In this document: piece by piece, positions 5,468 through 11,857 of the stretch | How the letters are laid out: each line of letters begins with the position of its first letter | Numbering within the stretch: position 1 is the stretch's first letter | Source: a virus | DNA length: 30,060 nucleotides | Strand: one strand, 5' to 3' | IMG/VR virus record: IMGVR_UViG_3300043464_001146 | Coordinates: 1 to 30,060 of that record | Notes under the pieces: model-generated | Databases searched by the model: none | Seen by the model: the letters and a program-made list of their open reading frames with translations, nothing else | Told to the model about the DNA's origin: nothing | Made by a program: the position numbers and the translations under genes

Positions 5468-6266
5468 GCTGGCTTTATTCGCAGGCGCTGGCGGCGGAAT
5501 ACTTGCCGGAAAGTTGCTCGGATGGAGAACCGTCTGCGCCGTCGAGTGGGAACCCTACGCAGCTTGCGTACTTGCCGCCCGACAGAATGACGGCCTTCTC
5601 CCGCCTTTCCCGGTTTGGGATGACGTTCAGACCTTTGACGGAAGACCATGGGCGGGAATTGTTGATGTCGTATCTGGCGGCTTTCCGTGCCAGGACATCA
5701 GCATCGCCGGGAAAGGCGCAGGCATCACCGGAGAGCGCAGCGGAATGTGGCGACACATGGCGCGGATCGTTGGCGAGATTCGACCGCGCTACGTCTTCGT
5801 GGAAAACAGTCCAGCACTCATTACTAGAGGACTTGGAGTCGTCCTCGGTGACTTGGCCGCGCTCGGGTATGACTGCAAATGGACAGTGCTGGGAGCTGCC
5901 GACGTTGGGGCGCCGCACCAGCGCGACAGATTCTGGCTTGTGGCCCACGCCAACAGTCTGCGGGAACTACAACCGCAAGGGAGCATCAGCGACCAGTGGC
6001 GACGGGTTGGCGACTGCTGTGCAGAAATGGCCGACGCCGACTGCGCGTTGTCACAAGGGGGGGGGGAATTCCATGACACGCAAGGATGGGAAGAGTCGTT
6101 CCGACATGCTCGACTGGGTGGTGGAGTACCAGACTGGTATGCGTCTGAACCCGGCGTGGGTCGAGTGGCTGATGGGGTGGCCGCTCGGGTGGACAGACTT
6201 AAAGCCCTTGGAAATGGACAAGTGCCAGCCTGCGCAGCAGCAGCATGGAGACTGCTAACAGAATGA
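5460..6266 (+). CDS. C5-cytosine DNA methyltransferase
   Basis: This 268-residue protein transfers methyl from SAM to C5 of cytosine. Motif I is ALFAGAGGG (about residue 5), motif IV is GGFPCQDIS with catalytic Cys77, motif VI is ENSP at 115-118 (usually ENV), motif VIII is QRDRFWLVAHA (154-164) and motif X is LKALGNGQVP (247-256). It is short compared with M.HhaI (327), with only about 60 residues where the target recognition domain should be, so specificity is unclear. The GTG at 5460 precedes motif I directly; earlier in-frame sequence belongs to the preceding gene. A G10 tract (6057-6066) lies in the gene. It probably protects phage DNA from host restriction. A second protein is encoded in the +1 frame over almost the full length. 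Confidence 0.88.
   Translation: MNELALFAGAGGGILAGKLLGWRTVCAVEWEPYAACVLAARQNDGLLPPFPVWDDVQTFDGRPWAGIVDVVSGGFPCQDISIAGKGAGITGERSGMWRHMARIVGEIRPRYVFVENSPALITRGLGVVLGDLAALGYDCKWTVLGAADVGAPHQRDRFWLVAHANSLRELQPQGSISDQWRRVGDCCAEMADADCALSQGGGEFHDTQGWEESFRHARLGGGVPDWYASEPGVGRVADGVAARVDRLKALGNGQVPACAAAAWRLLTE
5464..6258 (+). CDS. Overlapping-frame phage protein (WPTPT / LNPxWVEWLMG family)
   Basis: This 264-residue reading frame starts at ATG 5464, four bases after the methyltransferase GTG, and stays open until 6258. It has motifs I know from a recurrent family of phage proteins near Dcm-type genes: SRFGMTFRPLTEDHG (48-62), WKTVQHSLLEDLESSSVTWP (113-132), two WPTPT repeats (160-164, 189-193) and LNPAWVEWLMGWPLGWTDL (228-246). 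The WPTPT repeats coincide with AHANS and ADADC of the methyltransferase, and the last motif with its motif X region. Its function is unknown. It may be a true overlapping gene, or a shadow that looks conserved because the methyltransferase is conserved. Confidence 0.5.
   Translation: MSWLYSQALAAEYLPESCSDGEPSAPSSGNPTQLAYLPPDRMTAFSRLSRFGMTFRPLTEDHGRELLMSYLAAFRARTSASPGKAQASPESAAECGDTWRGSLARFDRATSSWKTVQHSLLEDLESSSVTWPRSGMTANGQCWELPTLGRRTSATDSGLWPTPTVCGNYNRKGASATSGDGLATAVQKWPTPTARCHKGGGNSMTRKDGKSRSDMLDWVVEYQTGMRLNPAWVEWLMGWPLGWTDLKPLEMDKCQPAQQQHGDC
6057..6066 (+). repeat. G10 homopolymer inside both overlapping frames
   Basis: Ten consecutive G lie within the methyltransferase (reads Gly-Gly-Gly-Glu) and the overlapping frame (Lys-Gly-Gly-Gly-Asn). 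Loss of one G, or a +1 shift, would move translation from the methyltransferase frame into the other frame; gain of one G does the reverse. Both frames look continuous through a length of ten. Confidence 0.85.
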
Positions 6267-6598
6267 GATACGCAAAGGTCAACGCCAGCGCGCTGGCGCG
6301 GATGATGAAAACGCTGATGGACGACGAAGTGTCGTCACGCGAACTAGCAGAGAAGACCGGGCTGTCGTACATCACGATCCTGCGCTACATCGCGGCGCTA
6401 CACAAAGAGAAGGTTGTGCACATCGTGGAGTTCCGGCGCGACAGGCTTGGCAGGCCGTGCGAGCGCGTATTTGCGTTTGGCAATGCCAAGGATGTGAAGC
6501 GCGTGCCCAAGACTCCACTGCAGATGAAGCGCGAGAGCCGTGCTCGGCTGAAACAGATTCGGATGAATCAGATGCTCGCAGGGAGGTTGGCAGCGTGA
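6263..6598 (+). CDS. Winged-helix/HTH regulator-like protein
   Basis: This 111-residue protein begins at an ATG overlapping the methyltransferase stop (ATGA) with GGAG upstream; an in-frame ATG at 6245 is possible. Residues about 10-50 form a helix-turn-helix (MDDEVSSRELAEKTGLSYIT and ILRYIAALHKEKVVHI), followed by a beta-wing-like VEFRRDRLGRPCERVFAFG and a basic tail. This architecture fits small winged-helix phage regulators. The target is unknown; candidates are the attP or promoter regions nearby. Confidence 0.7.
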   Translation: MRYAKVNASALARMMKTLMDDEVSSRELAEKTGLSYITILRYIAALHKEKVVHIVEFRRDRLGRPCERVFAFGNAKDVKRVPKTPLQMKRESRARLKQIRMNQMLAGRLAA

Positions 6599-6927
6599 AC
6601 GATACGAATCACTCGAAATTATCAGAGGACGATAATTCGCCTAACTCTCCTATGAGCAACTTACTGAGAGCCGCAGCCGTTAGAGCCTTGCGAAACATGC
6701 AAACCATCAGACAAGGCGGTCGATGGCCCGGAAGAGATGCTTACATTCGCACACTTTGCGACGAATCAATTGACGCGATATACGACGCATTGGACAAAGA
6801 GACGGTGCAACACATGCACGGGTTGGGCTGTTGGAGTTGGGGGCCGGCGCATTACCTATGTGCGTGCGCAGAGATTGCGAGGCGGCGCGGATGGCATGCG
6901 CAAAGCGGGCAGGATCAAGCCAAATGA
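6595..6927 (+). CDS. Hypothetical early protein
   Basis: This 110-residue protein has a GTG start overlapping the previous stop (GTGA), with GGGAGG upstream. It has a polar Asn/Ser-rich N-terminus (residues 1-22), then a helical domain (MSNLLRAAAVRALRNMQTI) and a Trp/Cys/His-containing C-terminal part (MHGLGCWSWGPAHYLCACAE). The Cys and His residues are not in a clear zinc-finger spacing. The family is not recognised. It is coupled to the next gene by ATGA. Confidence 0.65.
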   Translation: MNDTNHSKLSEDDNSPNSPMSNLLRAAAVRALRNMQTIRQGGRWPGRDAYIRTLCDESIDAIYDALDKETVQHMHGLGCWSWGPAHYLCACAEIARRRGWHAQSGQDQAK

Positions 6928-7115
6928 GCGAAAACACGTTGATGCCAGCCGTGGCCGGGACTGTCTACTGGCGCGATCCGGTCATTGAGCCGCCACCGCG
7001 AGGCGTGAAGCTGCTGGTGCTGACATCAGGTGGCGTGACTGTCATCGGGGACTGGGTGACCAACAGCAACTTTGTGGCCTGGTCGCCGATGCCGAAGAAG
7101 GAGCCTGCAAAATGA
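6924..7115 (+). CDS. DUF551-like small protein
   Basis: This 63-residue protein starts at the ATG overlapping the upstream stop (ATGA). Its pattern is Pro-rich EPPPRGVKLLVLTSGG, then VIGDWVTNSNFVAWSPMP. This is the pattern of small phage proteins in the DUF551 style (P-x-x-G-x-x-VLV then G-x-W then AW-x-P-x-P). The function is unknown in that group. It is part of the tightly coupled small-gene run ahead of the integrase. Confidence 0.65.
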   Translation: MSENTLMPAVAGTVYWRDPVIEPPPRGVKLLVLTSGGVTVIGDWVTNSNFVAWSPMPKKEPAK

Positions 7116-7342
7116 GCCTGATGCTCACCGCATACCTGATGGAAAAGTACGGCCCACGTTTGGGCACCGATGAACTGGCAGAGGTACTGGGCATCAGCCC
7201 GCGCACGCTTGCGAACAAGGTCTACAGGTGCGAAGTTCCGCTCCCTGTCTACAAGGATCAAGGCAAGGTTTGGGCTGACTGCAGGGATGTTGCCGAGTAC
7301 CTGGATGCTTGCAGGGCTAAGGCGAAGGCAGAAGCAGAGTGA
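7112..7342 (+). CDS. HTH protein, excisionase or PrtN-like candidate
   Basis: This 76-residue protein has a helix-turn-helix at about residues 17-40 (LGTDELAEVLGISPRTLANK), then VPLPVYKDQGKVWADCRDVAEYLDACRA. The layout of LMEKYG, HTH, LPV and D-V-A-E-Y-L-D resembles pyocin activator PrtN-like proteins, and the size and basic nature resemble AlpA/Xis excisionases. It is the second-last gene before the convergent integrase, a usual place for a directionality factor. Which of these roles it has is not resolved by sequence. Confidence 0.65.
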   Translation: MSLMLTAYLMEKYGPRLGTDELAEVLGISPRTLANKVYRCEVPLPVYKDQGKVWADCRDVAEYLDACRAKAKAEAE

Positions 7343-7683
7343 GCCAACATTCTGTCGAACAAATGTGGGAGGCGCTGGCCGCTTACCAGCGCTATGCGTC
7401 ATTGCGCGGGTACGGCGAACATTGGGAAAGGATGCTCATTGCCCGCAGCGAGACTGATTGCTATCAGGTCAGCGACGCCGCTTGGCTGTTTGCAATGACT
7501 TGGCTAGACGAATCGTCTTATGATGCGCACGAAGCAGTTGAGTGCGTTTGCGGCTCGTTAATGGCAGGTACCGAGAAAGCAAAACGATCTTACAGGCAAG
7601 ATGCTGCGTCGCTAATTCTTACTGCAATTGAAAAACACGACAGCAGAAAGCTAATACTCAGTTTTGTCGGAGCCAACAACTAA
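7339..7683 (+). CDS. Hypothetical protein at the end of the early operon
   Basis: This 114-residue protein starts at a GTG overlapping the previous stop (GTGA). It is helical, acidic and aromatic (VEQMWEALAAYQRYASLRGY, then WLFAMTWLDESSYDAHEAVE). It has no membrane segment or known motif. Its stop codon overlaps the stop of the convergent integrase gene by two bases, so early transcription would run into antisense of int unless a factor stops it. Confidence 0.65.
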   Translation: MSQHSVEQMWEALAAYQRYASLRGYGEHWERMLIARSETDCYQVSDAAWLFAMTWLDESSYDAHEAVECVCGSLMAGTEKAKRSYRQDAASLILTAIEKHDSRKLILSFVGANN

Positions 7684-8681
7684 GGCGATGGCAGAAGCGA
7701 CTCAGGCTTGAGTTGGGTGTATCTCTTCAGCATTGCCCATGACTTGTGCCCGCTCACCAGTGCAACCTGCTCAATGCGCAAGCCGGACTCAAACAGCCGG
7801 CTGATGCCTTCGTGCCTAAGGTCGTGGAACACCAAGTCCTCAACTTTCGCCACCCGGCAAGCCAGTAAAAAGTTGTCGCTGACCCACTCGGGGATTACGG
7901 GAAACACTCGGTCATCAGTCTTGGGCTGACGCTGAATGATTGCCAGCGCGTCGCCCAGCAGCGGGATGCGCTCATCGTTGCCAGCTTTCTTGCGCGGGTC
8001 TTTGCGATCGTGAATCGTCAGCATCCGCGCACCGACGTCAACGTCCTGCCAGCGCACGCGGACGATCTCGCCACGCCTCATGCACGTTGCAATTGCGAAG
8101 TCGATGATGTCGCGCAGCAGCACCGGCGCAGCTTCACGCACGGCAGCAAGCTCATCAGGCGTCGGCCTGCGATCTCTTTCTGTGCCTGGGCCAATCAGCC
8201 CAAGGTGCGTCAGCAGCGGTCGCGCCTGGCCGACCAGGTCCGGAAAGGTTTCGCCCAGGGCCATGGCCGAATACTTCAAGACCGTCCCGAGCTTGCTGAT
8301 CTCCATGCCGATCGTGTACGACCCTGCGCCTGTCTTGCCGCGTCGCTGGCAGTAGAGCGCCAGACGTTGCGGCTTGATGCCAGCGATGACCTCATCACCC
8401 AGGTCGCGCTCAAGCCAGCGCAGCATGTAGACCTCGTTCGATTGCGGCGCGATCGGCCTGGCGCCTTCGTCGCGCAGCTTAATGTACTCGGTGATTGCAT
8501 CGCCAACCGTTGCGCCCTCGGTCGACTTCACGACTGCGCCGCGCTCGATGTCGGCCTCGGTTTGCCGTGCCCAGCGTTCAGCGTCTTTGCGGCTGGCGAA
8601 CGTCTTGCATAGCGTTTTGTTACCCTTCCTGCGAACAAGCACGCGAAACGTGCCCGCAGCGGTTTGCACAATGCTTGCCAC
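7680..8681 (-). CDS. int: Tyrosine recombinase (phage integrase)
   Basis: This 333-residue integrase catalyses attP x attB recombination. The N-terminal part (VRRKGNKTLCKTFASRKDAE) is an arm-binding-type domain; residues about 60-160 form the core-binding SAM-like domain. The catalytic domain has Arg in CMRRGEIVRVRW, Lys in the DRKDPRKKAG hairpin, HDLRHEG (His-x-x-Arg), SGHKSWAMLKRYTQLK with the second His and the nucleophilic Tyr. The GTG at 8681 has AGGAG eight bases upstream; a GTG at 8690 in frame would have AGGA touching it. A probable attP lies immediately upstream. Confidence 0.95.
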   Translation of the reverse strand: MASIVQTAAGTFRVLVRRKGNKTLCKTFASRKDAERWARQTEADIERGAVVKSTEGATVGDAITEYIKLRDEGARPIAPQSNEVYMLRWLERDLGDEVIAGIKPQRLALYCQRRGKTGAGSYTIGMEISKLGTVLKYSAMALGETFPDLVGQARPLLTHLGLIGPGTERDRRPTPDELAAVREAAPVLLRDIIDFAIATCMRRGEIVRVRWQDVDVGARMLTIHDRKDPRKKAGNDERIPLLGDALAIIQRQPKTDDRVFPVIPEWVSDNFLLACRVAKVEDLVFHDLRHEGISRLFESGLRIEQVALVSGHKSWAMLKRYTQLKPESLLPSP

Positions 8682-8682
8682 G

Positions 8683-8877
8683 CGTATCACTCCTGATATG
8701 CCCCGATATCAAAAGTATCGCGGGTCTAGTGAAACGGAATGATACGGGAAGGTTCAAAGTGTGTGTTTGTGCGGGTTTCTGGTTATACTTGACATCCTTG
8801 CCTCCGTAGCTCAGTGGGACCAAAGCCGAGCATTTATGCGGCTCTTCACCCCCTCGTATCACTTCCCGTATCAAAAA
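8683..8877. other. Probable attP with arm-type repeats
   Basis: Directly upstream of int lie repeated sites. CGTATCAC occurs at 8683-8690 and 8855-8862. CCCGATATCAAAA (8702-8714) matches CCCGTATCAAAA (8865-8876). GATACGGGAA (8741-8750) is the exact inverse of TTCCCGTATC (8863-8872). Between them, 8800-8818 reads GCCTCCGTAGCTCAGTGGG, the 5' acceptor and D-arm start of a tRNA, a typical integration core. A complete tRNA is not present. A -10-like TATACT lies at 8784-8789, upstream of the core. The att assignment is inferred from position and repeats. Confidence 0.6.
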
Positions 8878-8900
8878 TGAAACGGCCCATCACTTTTCTG

Positions 8901-8929
8901 TTGACTGGTTACTAGTAACCATCTAATAT
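8901..8929 (+). promoter_or_regulatory. Strong sigma70 promoter with 16-bp palindromic operator
   Basis: TTGACT (8901-8906), a 17-bp spacer and TAATAT (8924-8929) make a near-consensus promoter for the genes at 8974-9909. A perfect palindrome TGGTTACTAGTAACCA (8906-8921) fills almost the whole spacer. It is unrelated to the AAGC operators, so another dimeric regulator probably binds here. Confidence 0.75.
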
Positions 8930-8973
8930 TCACTCATGCGCTGCACGACGCGGCGCGCCAAACGGAGAGCAAC

Positions 8974-9213
8974 ATGGCACTTACAATCGAAAACAGGCTT
9001 GCGATTTACAAAGCACTGGAAGCCGAAGAACGCAAAGCATCGAAGATGTTTGACAAAGCTGCCGCTTACTACGACATCACCCCTGATGGCTACGGCGGCA
9101 CCGCAGAGCGAGAAGCGGCATCGGTAATGATGAGCCTTCGAAAAGCTCAGCTTGACGCAGCCCGTGCCGTAGCGACCGAGTATTTCAACACCTACATTTG
9201 CGAGGCAGCATGA
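8974..9213 (+). CDS. Hypothetical protein, first gene after attP
   Basis: This 79-residue helical protein has a good ribosome binding site (CGGAGAG) and lies 45 bases after the promoter. It is mainly charged helices (NRLAIYKALEAEERKASKMF, MMSLRKAQLDAARAVATEYF) and could be coiled coil. It shows no membrane segment or DNA-binding motif. The family is not recognised. With its own strong promoter outside the early operon, it is a candidate lysogeny-expressed or delayed-early gene. Confidence 0.65.
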   Translation: MALTIENRLAIYKALEAEERKASKMFDKAAAYYDITPDGYGGTAEREAASVMMSLRKAQLDAARAVATEYFNTYICEAA

Positions 9214-9401
9214 ACAAAACCGAATCCCTCGGTGCGCAAATCGCAGCCTTACTCACCGAGATGAACGGATTGCGCCGCGCTAACGGCGCCCTTCCAAGCC
9301 TTGCCAGCAAAAACGGCAAGCGGTTCGCTGAACTAGAGTTTGCGCTTGACGAAGTCAAGCACGCATTGAACAAACGAAAAGCAGGAACGAAAACAAGATG
9401 A
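9210..9401 (+). CDS. Hypothetical small helical protein
   Basis: This 63-residue protein starts at the ATG overlapping the previous stop (ATGA); an in-frame ATG at 9198 lies inside the upstream gene. It is predicted helical (SLGAQIAALLTEMNGLRRAN, then FAELEFALDEVKHALNKRKA) with a basic end. The family is not recognised. The tail overlaps the next start, again by ATGA. Confidence 0.6.
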   Translation: MNKTESLGAQIAALLTEMNGLRRANGALPSLASKNGKRFAELEFALDEVKHALNKRKAGTKTR

Positions 9402-9694
9402 AAATGCTTACACAACTTGATCGCGTAAATCTTGGCGGCAAGCAGTACAGCGTCAGGACACTGAACGATGGCAGCGTCGAGATTTTTACGCAATGGGAAG
9501 GCTTTGACGTTTCAAAGCGCAGTTTCGTCAATCAACCATGCATTCTGCGCAGCGCATACGTTTCGCCTAGTAGCAGGCTTGGTCGCAAAGTGCTTGCAGC
9601 AAGGGATGCGGCGCATCCTCGCCCGCTGCGCGAGCGACTCTGCACTCCCGTCAACATTGAAACCGCAGGCCATTTATTGGCAAGTAATGAATGA
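9398..9694 (+). CDS. Hypothetical protein
   Basis: This 98-residue protein is ATGA-coupled on both sides. The N-terminal half looks like a small beta sheet (RVNLGGKQYSVRTLNDGSVE) and the C-terminal half is basic (SSRLGRKVLAARDAAHPRPL). No known domain was recognised. Confidence 0.6.
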   Translation: MKMLTQLDRVNLGGKQYSVRTLNDGSVEIFTQWEGFDVSKRSFVNQPCILRSAYVSPSSRLGRKVLAARDAAHPRPLRERLCTPVNIETAGHLLASNE

Positions 9695-9909
9695 AGCCTG
9701 ACACCCGCCCATCAGCCGGCCGCGTAGCCGCCCACCGTGCGCGGCTGCGCGAGCAGGGTCTGCGCCCCTTAGAAGTGTGGGCCTACCCAGAAGATCACGC
9801 GCGCATCAAAGACTTTGCCCGGGAGATCAGTCGCGCGAGTGCCACCGAAGCCGACGACGCAGTTGAGCAATCGCTTGGGCCTGCAACTGACACACCCGCG
9901 GCTCGGTGA
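9691..9909 (+). CDS. Small basic protein, antitoxin-like N-terminus
   Basis: This 72-residue protein has the pattern RVAAHRARLREQGLRPLEVW, reminiscent of DUF3018/MazE-type and other phage RHH-like proteins, followed by AYPEDHARIKDFAREI. It may bind DNA as a dimer. No toxin gene is next to it. Its last 83 bases overlap the 3' end of the sigma-factor gene on the other strand, so the two transcripts are antisense to each other here. Confidence 0.6.
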   Translation: MKPDTRPSAGRVAAHRARLREQGLRPLEVWAYPEDHARIKDFAREISRASATEADDAVEQSLGPATDTPAAR

Positions 9910-10381
9910 CGCCCAGCACCTCTGCGATCTGCTTAAGCGTCATGTCGTGTTCGCAGCGCAGCATTAATACCTGCTGCTCGCGAGCCGGCAGTCGCTCAAG
10001 CATTGCCGCGAGCGCTTGCATAGCTTGCTTGTGAGCGAGCACAGACGACGGGTCAGCAGACGCGCCCGCGCGCTCGATGTCGTCGAGGCTCACCATCTCG
10101 CCGACCGCGTTGCCGTTCGCACGCTGACCGCGGCGCACTGAGCGCGGCACCCAATCATCACGACGCAGCTCGTCGAGCATCGCGCCGCGTGCGCGCTTGA
10201 TTGCGAACCCCTCGAAGGGCACGCCTTGCGACGGGTCAAACCGACAGCGCGCGTCGATCAACCCGATCATTCCCGCCTGCACTAGATCGTCGACCTCAAT
10301 GTTCGCGGGCAGTCTTGCCTTAAACCGCCGGGCGATCGCACGAACAAACGGCAGGTATTGAGCGACGTCGACATCAATCAA
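9827..10381 (-). CDS. Short FliA-like sigma factor
   Basis: This 184-residue sigma70-family protein is of the FliA/WhiG type. Region 2 is clear (DDLVQAGMIGLIDA core-binding helix; FEGFAIKRARGAMLDELRR with DWVPRSVRR, residues about 30-85). Region 4 is LERLPAREQQVLMLRCEHD plus the MTLKQIAEVLGVTEPRVCQL helix-turn-helix (about 128-170). Region 3 is shortened compared with FliA (about 240 residues). The only sensible start is TTG at 10381, overlapping the metallophosphoesterase stop by 8 bases with no clear ribosome binding site, so it depends on coupling. It may direct host RNA polymerase to phage late promoters or change flagellar expression. Confidence 0.88.
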   Translation of the reverse strand: MIDVDVAQYLPFVRAIARRFKARLPANIEVDDLVQAGMIGLIDARCRFDPSQGVPFEGFAIKRARGAMLDELRRDDWVPRSVRRGQRANGNAVGEMVSLDDIERAGASADPSSVLAHKQAMQALAAMLERLPAREQQVLMLRCEHDMTLKQIAEVLGVTEPRVCQLQAQAIAQLRRRLRWHSRD

Positions 10382-11438
10382 CAGGTCGCGATGATCTGAT
10401 CATCGCCAGGTAGTCGGCGCCCTCTTGCGGGTCCCACCAAATTTTGATCATATCGGGATGGGTTTCGGGTAGCCGCGGGTCGATCACAGTCATCGCCGCA
10501 GGCCCGAGCCGCTGATCTCGAAATCCTTTCTCCATCGCGTAGCGGTCGAACACTTTGTAGCTAGCGACCTGCAGCGCATGGCAGACGCGACCTGTCTCTG
10601 CGTCCTTGATCACACCATAGCCGCTGACGTGCCGGTGACCGCTGACCGCGAGGTGATCGCGCGCGCCGAACTGCAGCGACCTCATCTGCGAGTGCGCCGG
10701 GTTGTACATCGAATGCCCTGCGAAGTCGTGTCTTGCATTGACGATCACCCGTCGCTGATTCGGAAAGCGCAGCTCCAGGCGAGCAGCGCTCGGCTGATAC
10801 AGTGCTTTTGACTGGCGAGCAATGAATCGAATCGGGTCGCCTGCGCCGCTCCACGCGTCGTGATTGCCCCCAAGCATGTAGAGCCAGCGGGTCCGACTAA
10901 TAAACCACTCAGCCAGCTTCCACGCCTGGCTCGCAGACGTGCTCTGCTCCGCGTAAAGCTTTGCCAGCCGGCCGACCCAATTATTCGTCGTGTCCCCAAC
11001 GTTTGCGCCCCACACGCCTGAAAGCTTTGTCAGGTCACTGTGCTTGCGCAGCAGCTCCAGGTCAGTGCCATCATCATCGACGTGCGGGTCGCCAAAGTGC
11101 AGGATCGCGATCGGGCCAGGCAGCGATACAGTCACCGCTATTGACTTAGTCGCATCGTGCGACTCTCGTTTTTTTGCAAACTGCTTGATGCGATGCTCGA
11201 CAAGGTCATCGACCGGGATGTCGTCGTCAGGCAAGTCAGCGATTCGAAACTCGGTCGGTTGCTCGGTCTTCGTCAGGATCGACTCGCCACGCTGCAAAGC
11301 AGGAAACCCTAAAGCACGAAGCCGATTCGCAACCGTGCGCCGGTGTACATCAAACTCGGCTGCGATCTTACTTGTCGACCCGTTGTGCCTTGCATACGCG
11401 TCGCGCAGCTCAGACTCGGTGACTTTTCGTTGCACCAT
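10374..11438 (-). CDS. HTH-metallophosphoesterase phage protein
   Basis: This 354-residue protein has an N-terminal helix-turn-helix of the Fis/resolvase type (residues 8-45, AYARHNGSTSKIAAEFDVHR then RTVANRLRALGF) and a calcineurin-like phosphoesterase domain: GDPH (116-119), NVGDTTNN (147-153), GNHD (191-194) and GHRH (267-270). These supply the two-metal ligands. The substrate is unknown; related phage proteins occur near sigma or late regulators. The ATG at 11438 overlaps the GNAT stop (TGATG). Longer in-frame versions would run backward into the GNAT gene and read as Arg-rich shadow. Confidence 0.88.
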   Translation of the reverse strand: MVQRKVTESELRDAYARHNGSTSKIAAEFDVHRRTVANRLRALGFPALQRGESILTKTEQPTEFRIADLPDDDIPVDDLVEHRIKQFAKKRESHDATKSIAVTVSLPGPIAILHFGDPHVDDDGTDLELLRKHSDLTKLSGVWGANVGDTTNNWVGRLAKLYAEQSTSASQAWKLAEWFISRTRWLYMLGGNHDAWSGAGDPIRFIARQSKALYQPSAARLELRFPNQRRVIVNARHDFAGHSMYNPAHSQMRSLQFGARDHLAVSGHRHVSGYGVIKDAETGRVCHALQVASYKVFDRYAMEKGFRDQRLGPAAMTVIDPRLPETHPDMIKIWWDPQEGADYLAMIRSSRPVD

Positions 11439-11857
11439 CAGATTGATCTCGTCCAGTAAATTGAGTCGGGCAACGCCCATGGAACCGTCGGCCAATAAGG
11501 CCGAAAGCCGCAGGCGATAAGGTTTCGAGCGGAAGGGTAATTTCGCGCGGTCGTGTCGCTGATTGCCACGCGCGCACCGATGCGCCTGGCGTGCGCGATC
11601 CGCGCGTTGATCATGCGACGCTGCAAGCTGCGCCCGCGGGCGACAGGCAGCACGCCAGCGCGTGCCAGGTAGACCGCACCAGGCCATGAGACGACCGGGT
11701 TCATGCCCGCGAATCCGACGGCCGCGCCGTCTTCGTCAAGCGCAAGCCACCACCATTTGACCCTCGACGGATGCAATGGTTCATCGCCTGGCAGGCATAC
11801 GGTCTGCAGATCGATCAGCACTTGCTCGTTGCCGATCACCCTGCAGACGCGGATCAT
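11438..11857 (-). CDS. GNAT-family acetyltransferase
   Basis: This 139-residue protein has the GNAT layout: beta strands WWWLALDEDGAAVGFAGM, then YLARAGVLPVARGRSLQRRM, where the ARGRS loop and following helix are the acetyl-CoA pyrophosphate site, then the ARNYPSARNLIACGF motif near the end (NxxAxxLYxxxGF-like). Such phage acetyltransferases sit beside lysis or structural genes and their substrates are unknown. It is coupled to both neighbours by short overlaps. Confidence 0.85.
   Translation of the reverse strand: MIRVCRVIGNEQVLIDLQTVCLPGDEPLHPSRVKWWWLALDEDGAAVGFAGMNPVVSWPGAVYLARAGVLPVARGRSLQRRMINARIAHARRIGARVAISDTTARNYPSARNLIACGFRPYWPTVPWALPDSIYWTRSI

Noticed and set aside
8010-8612. 200-codon reading frame antisense to the integrase
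   Set aside because: It is a shadow of int with no start signal and no recognisable protein pattern.
8799-8880. A complete tRNA gene
   Set aside because: Only the acceptor 5' strand and start of the D arm match; no anticodon arm, T arm or matching 3' acceptor strand can be found.
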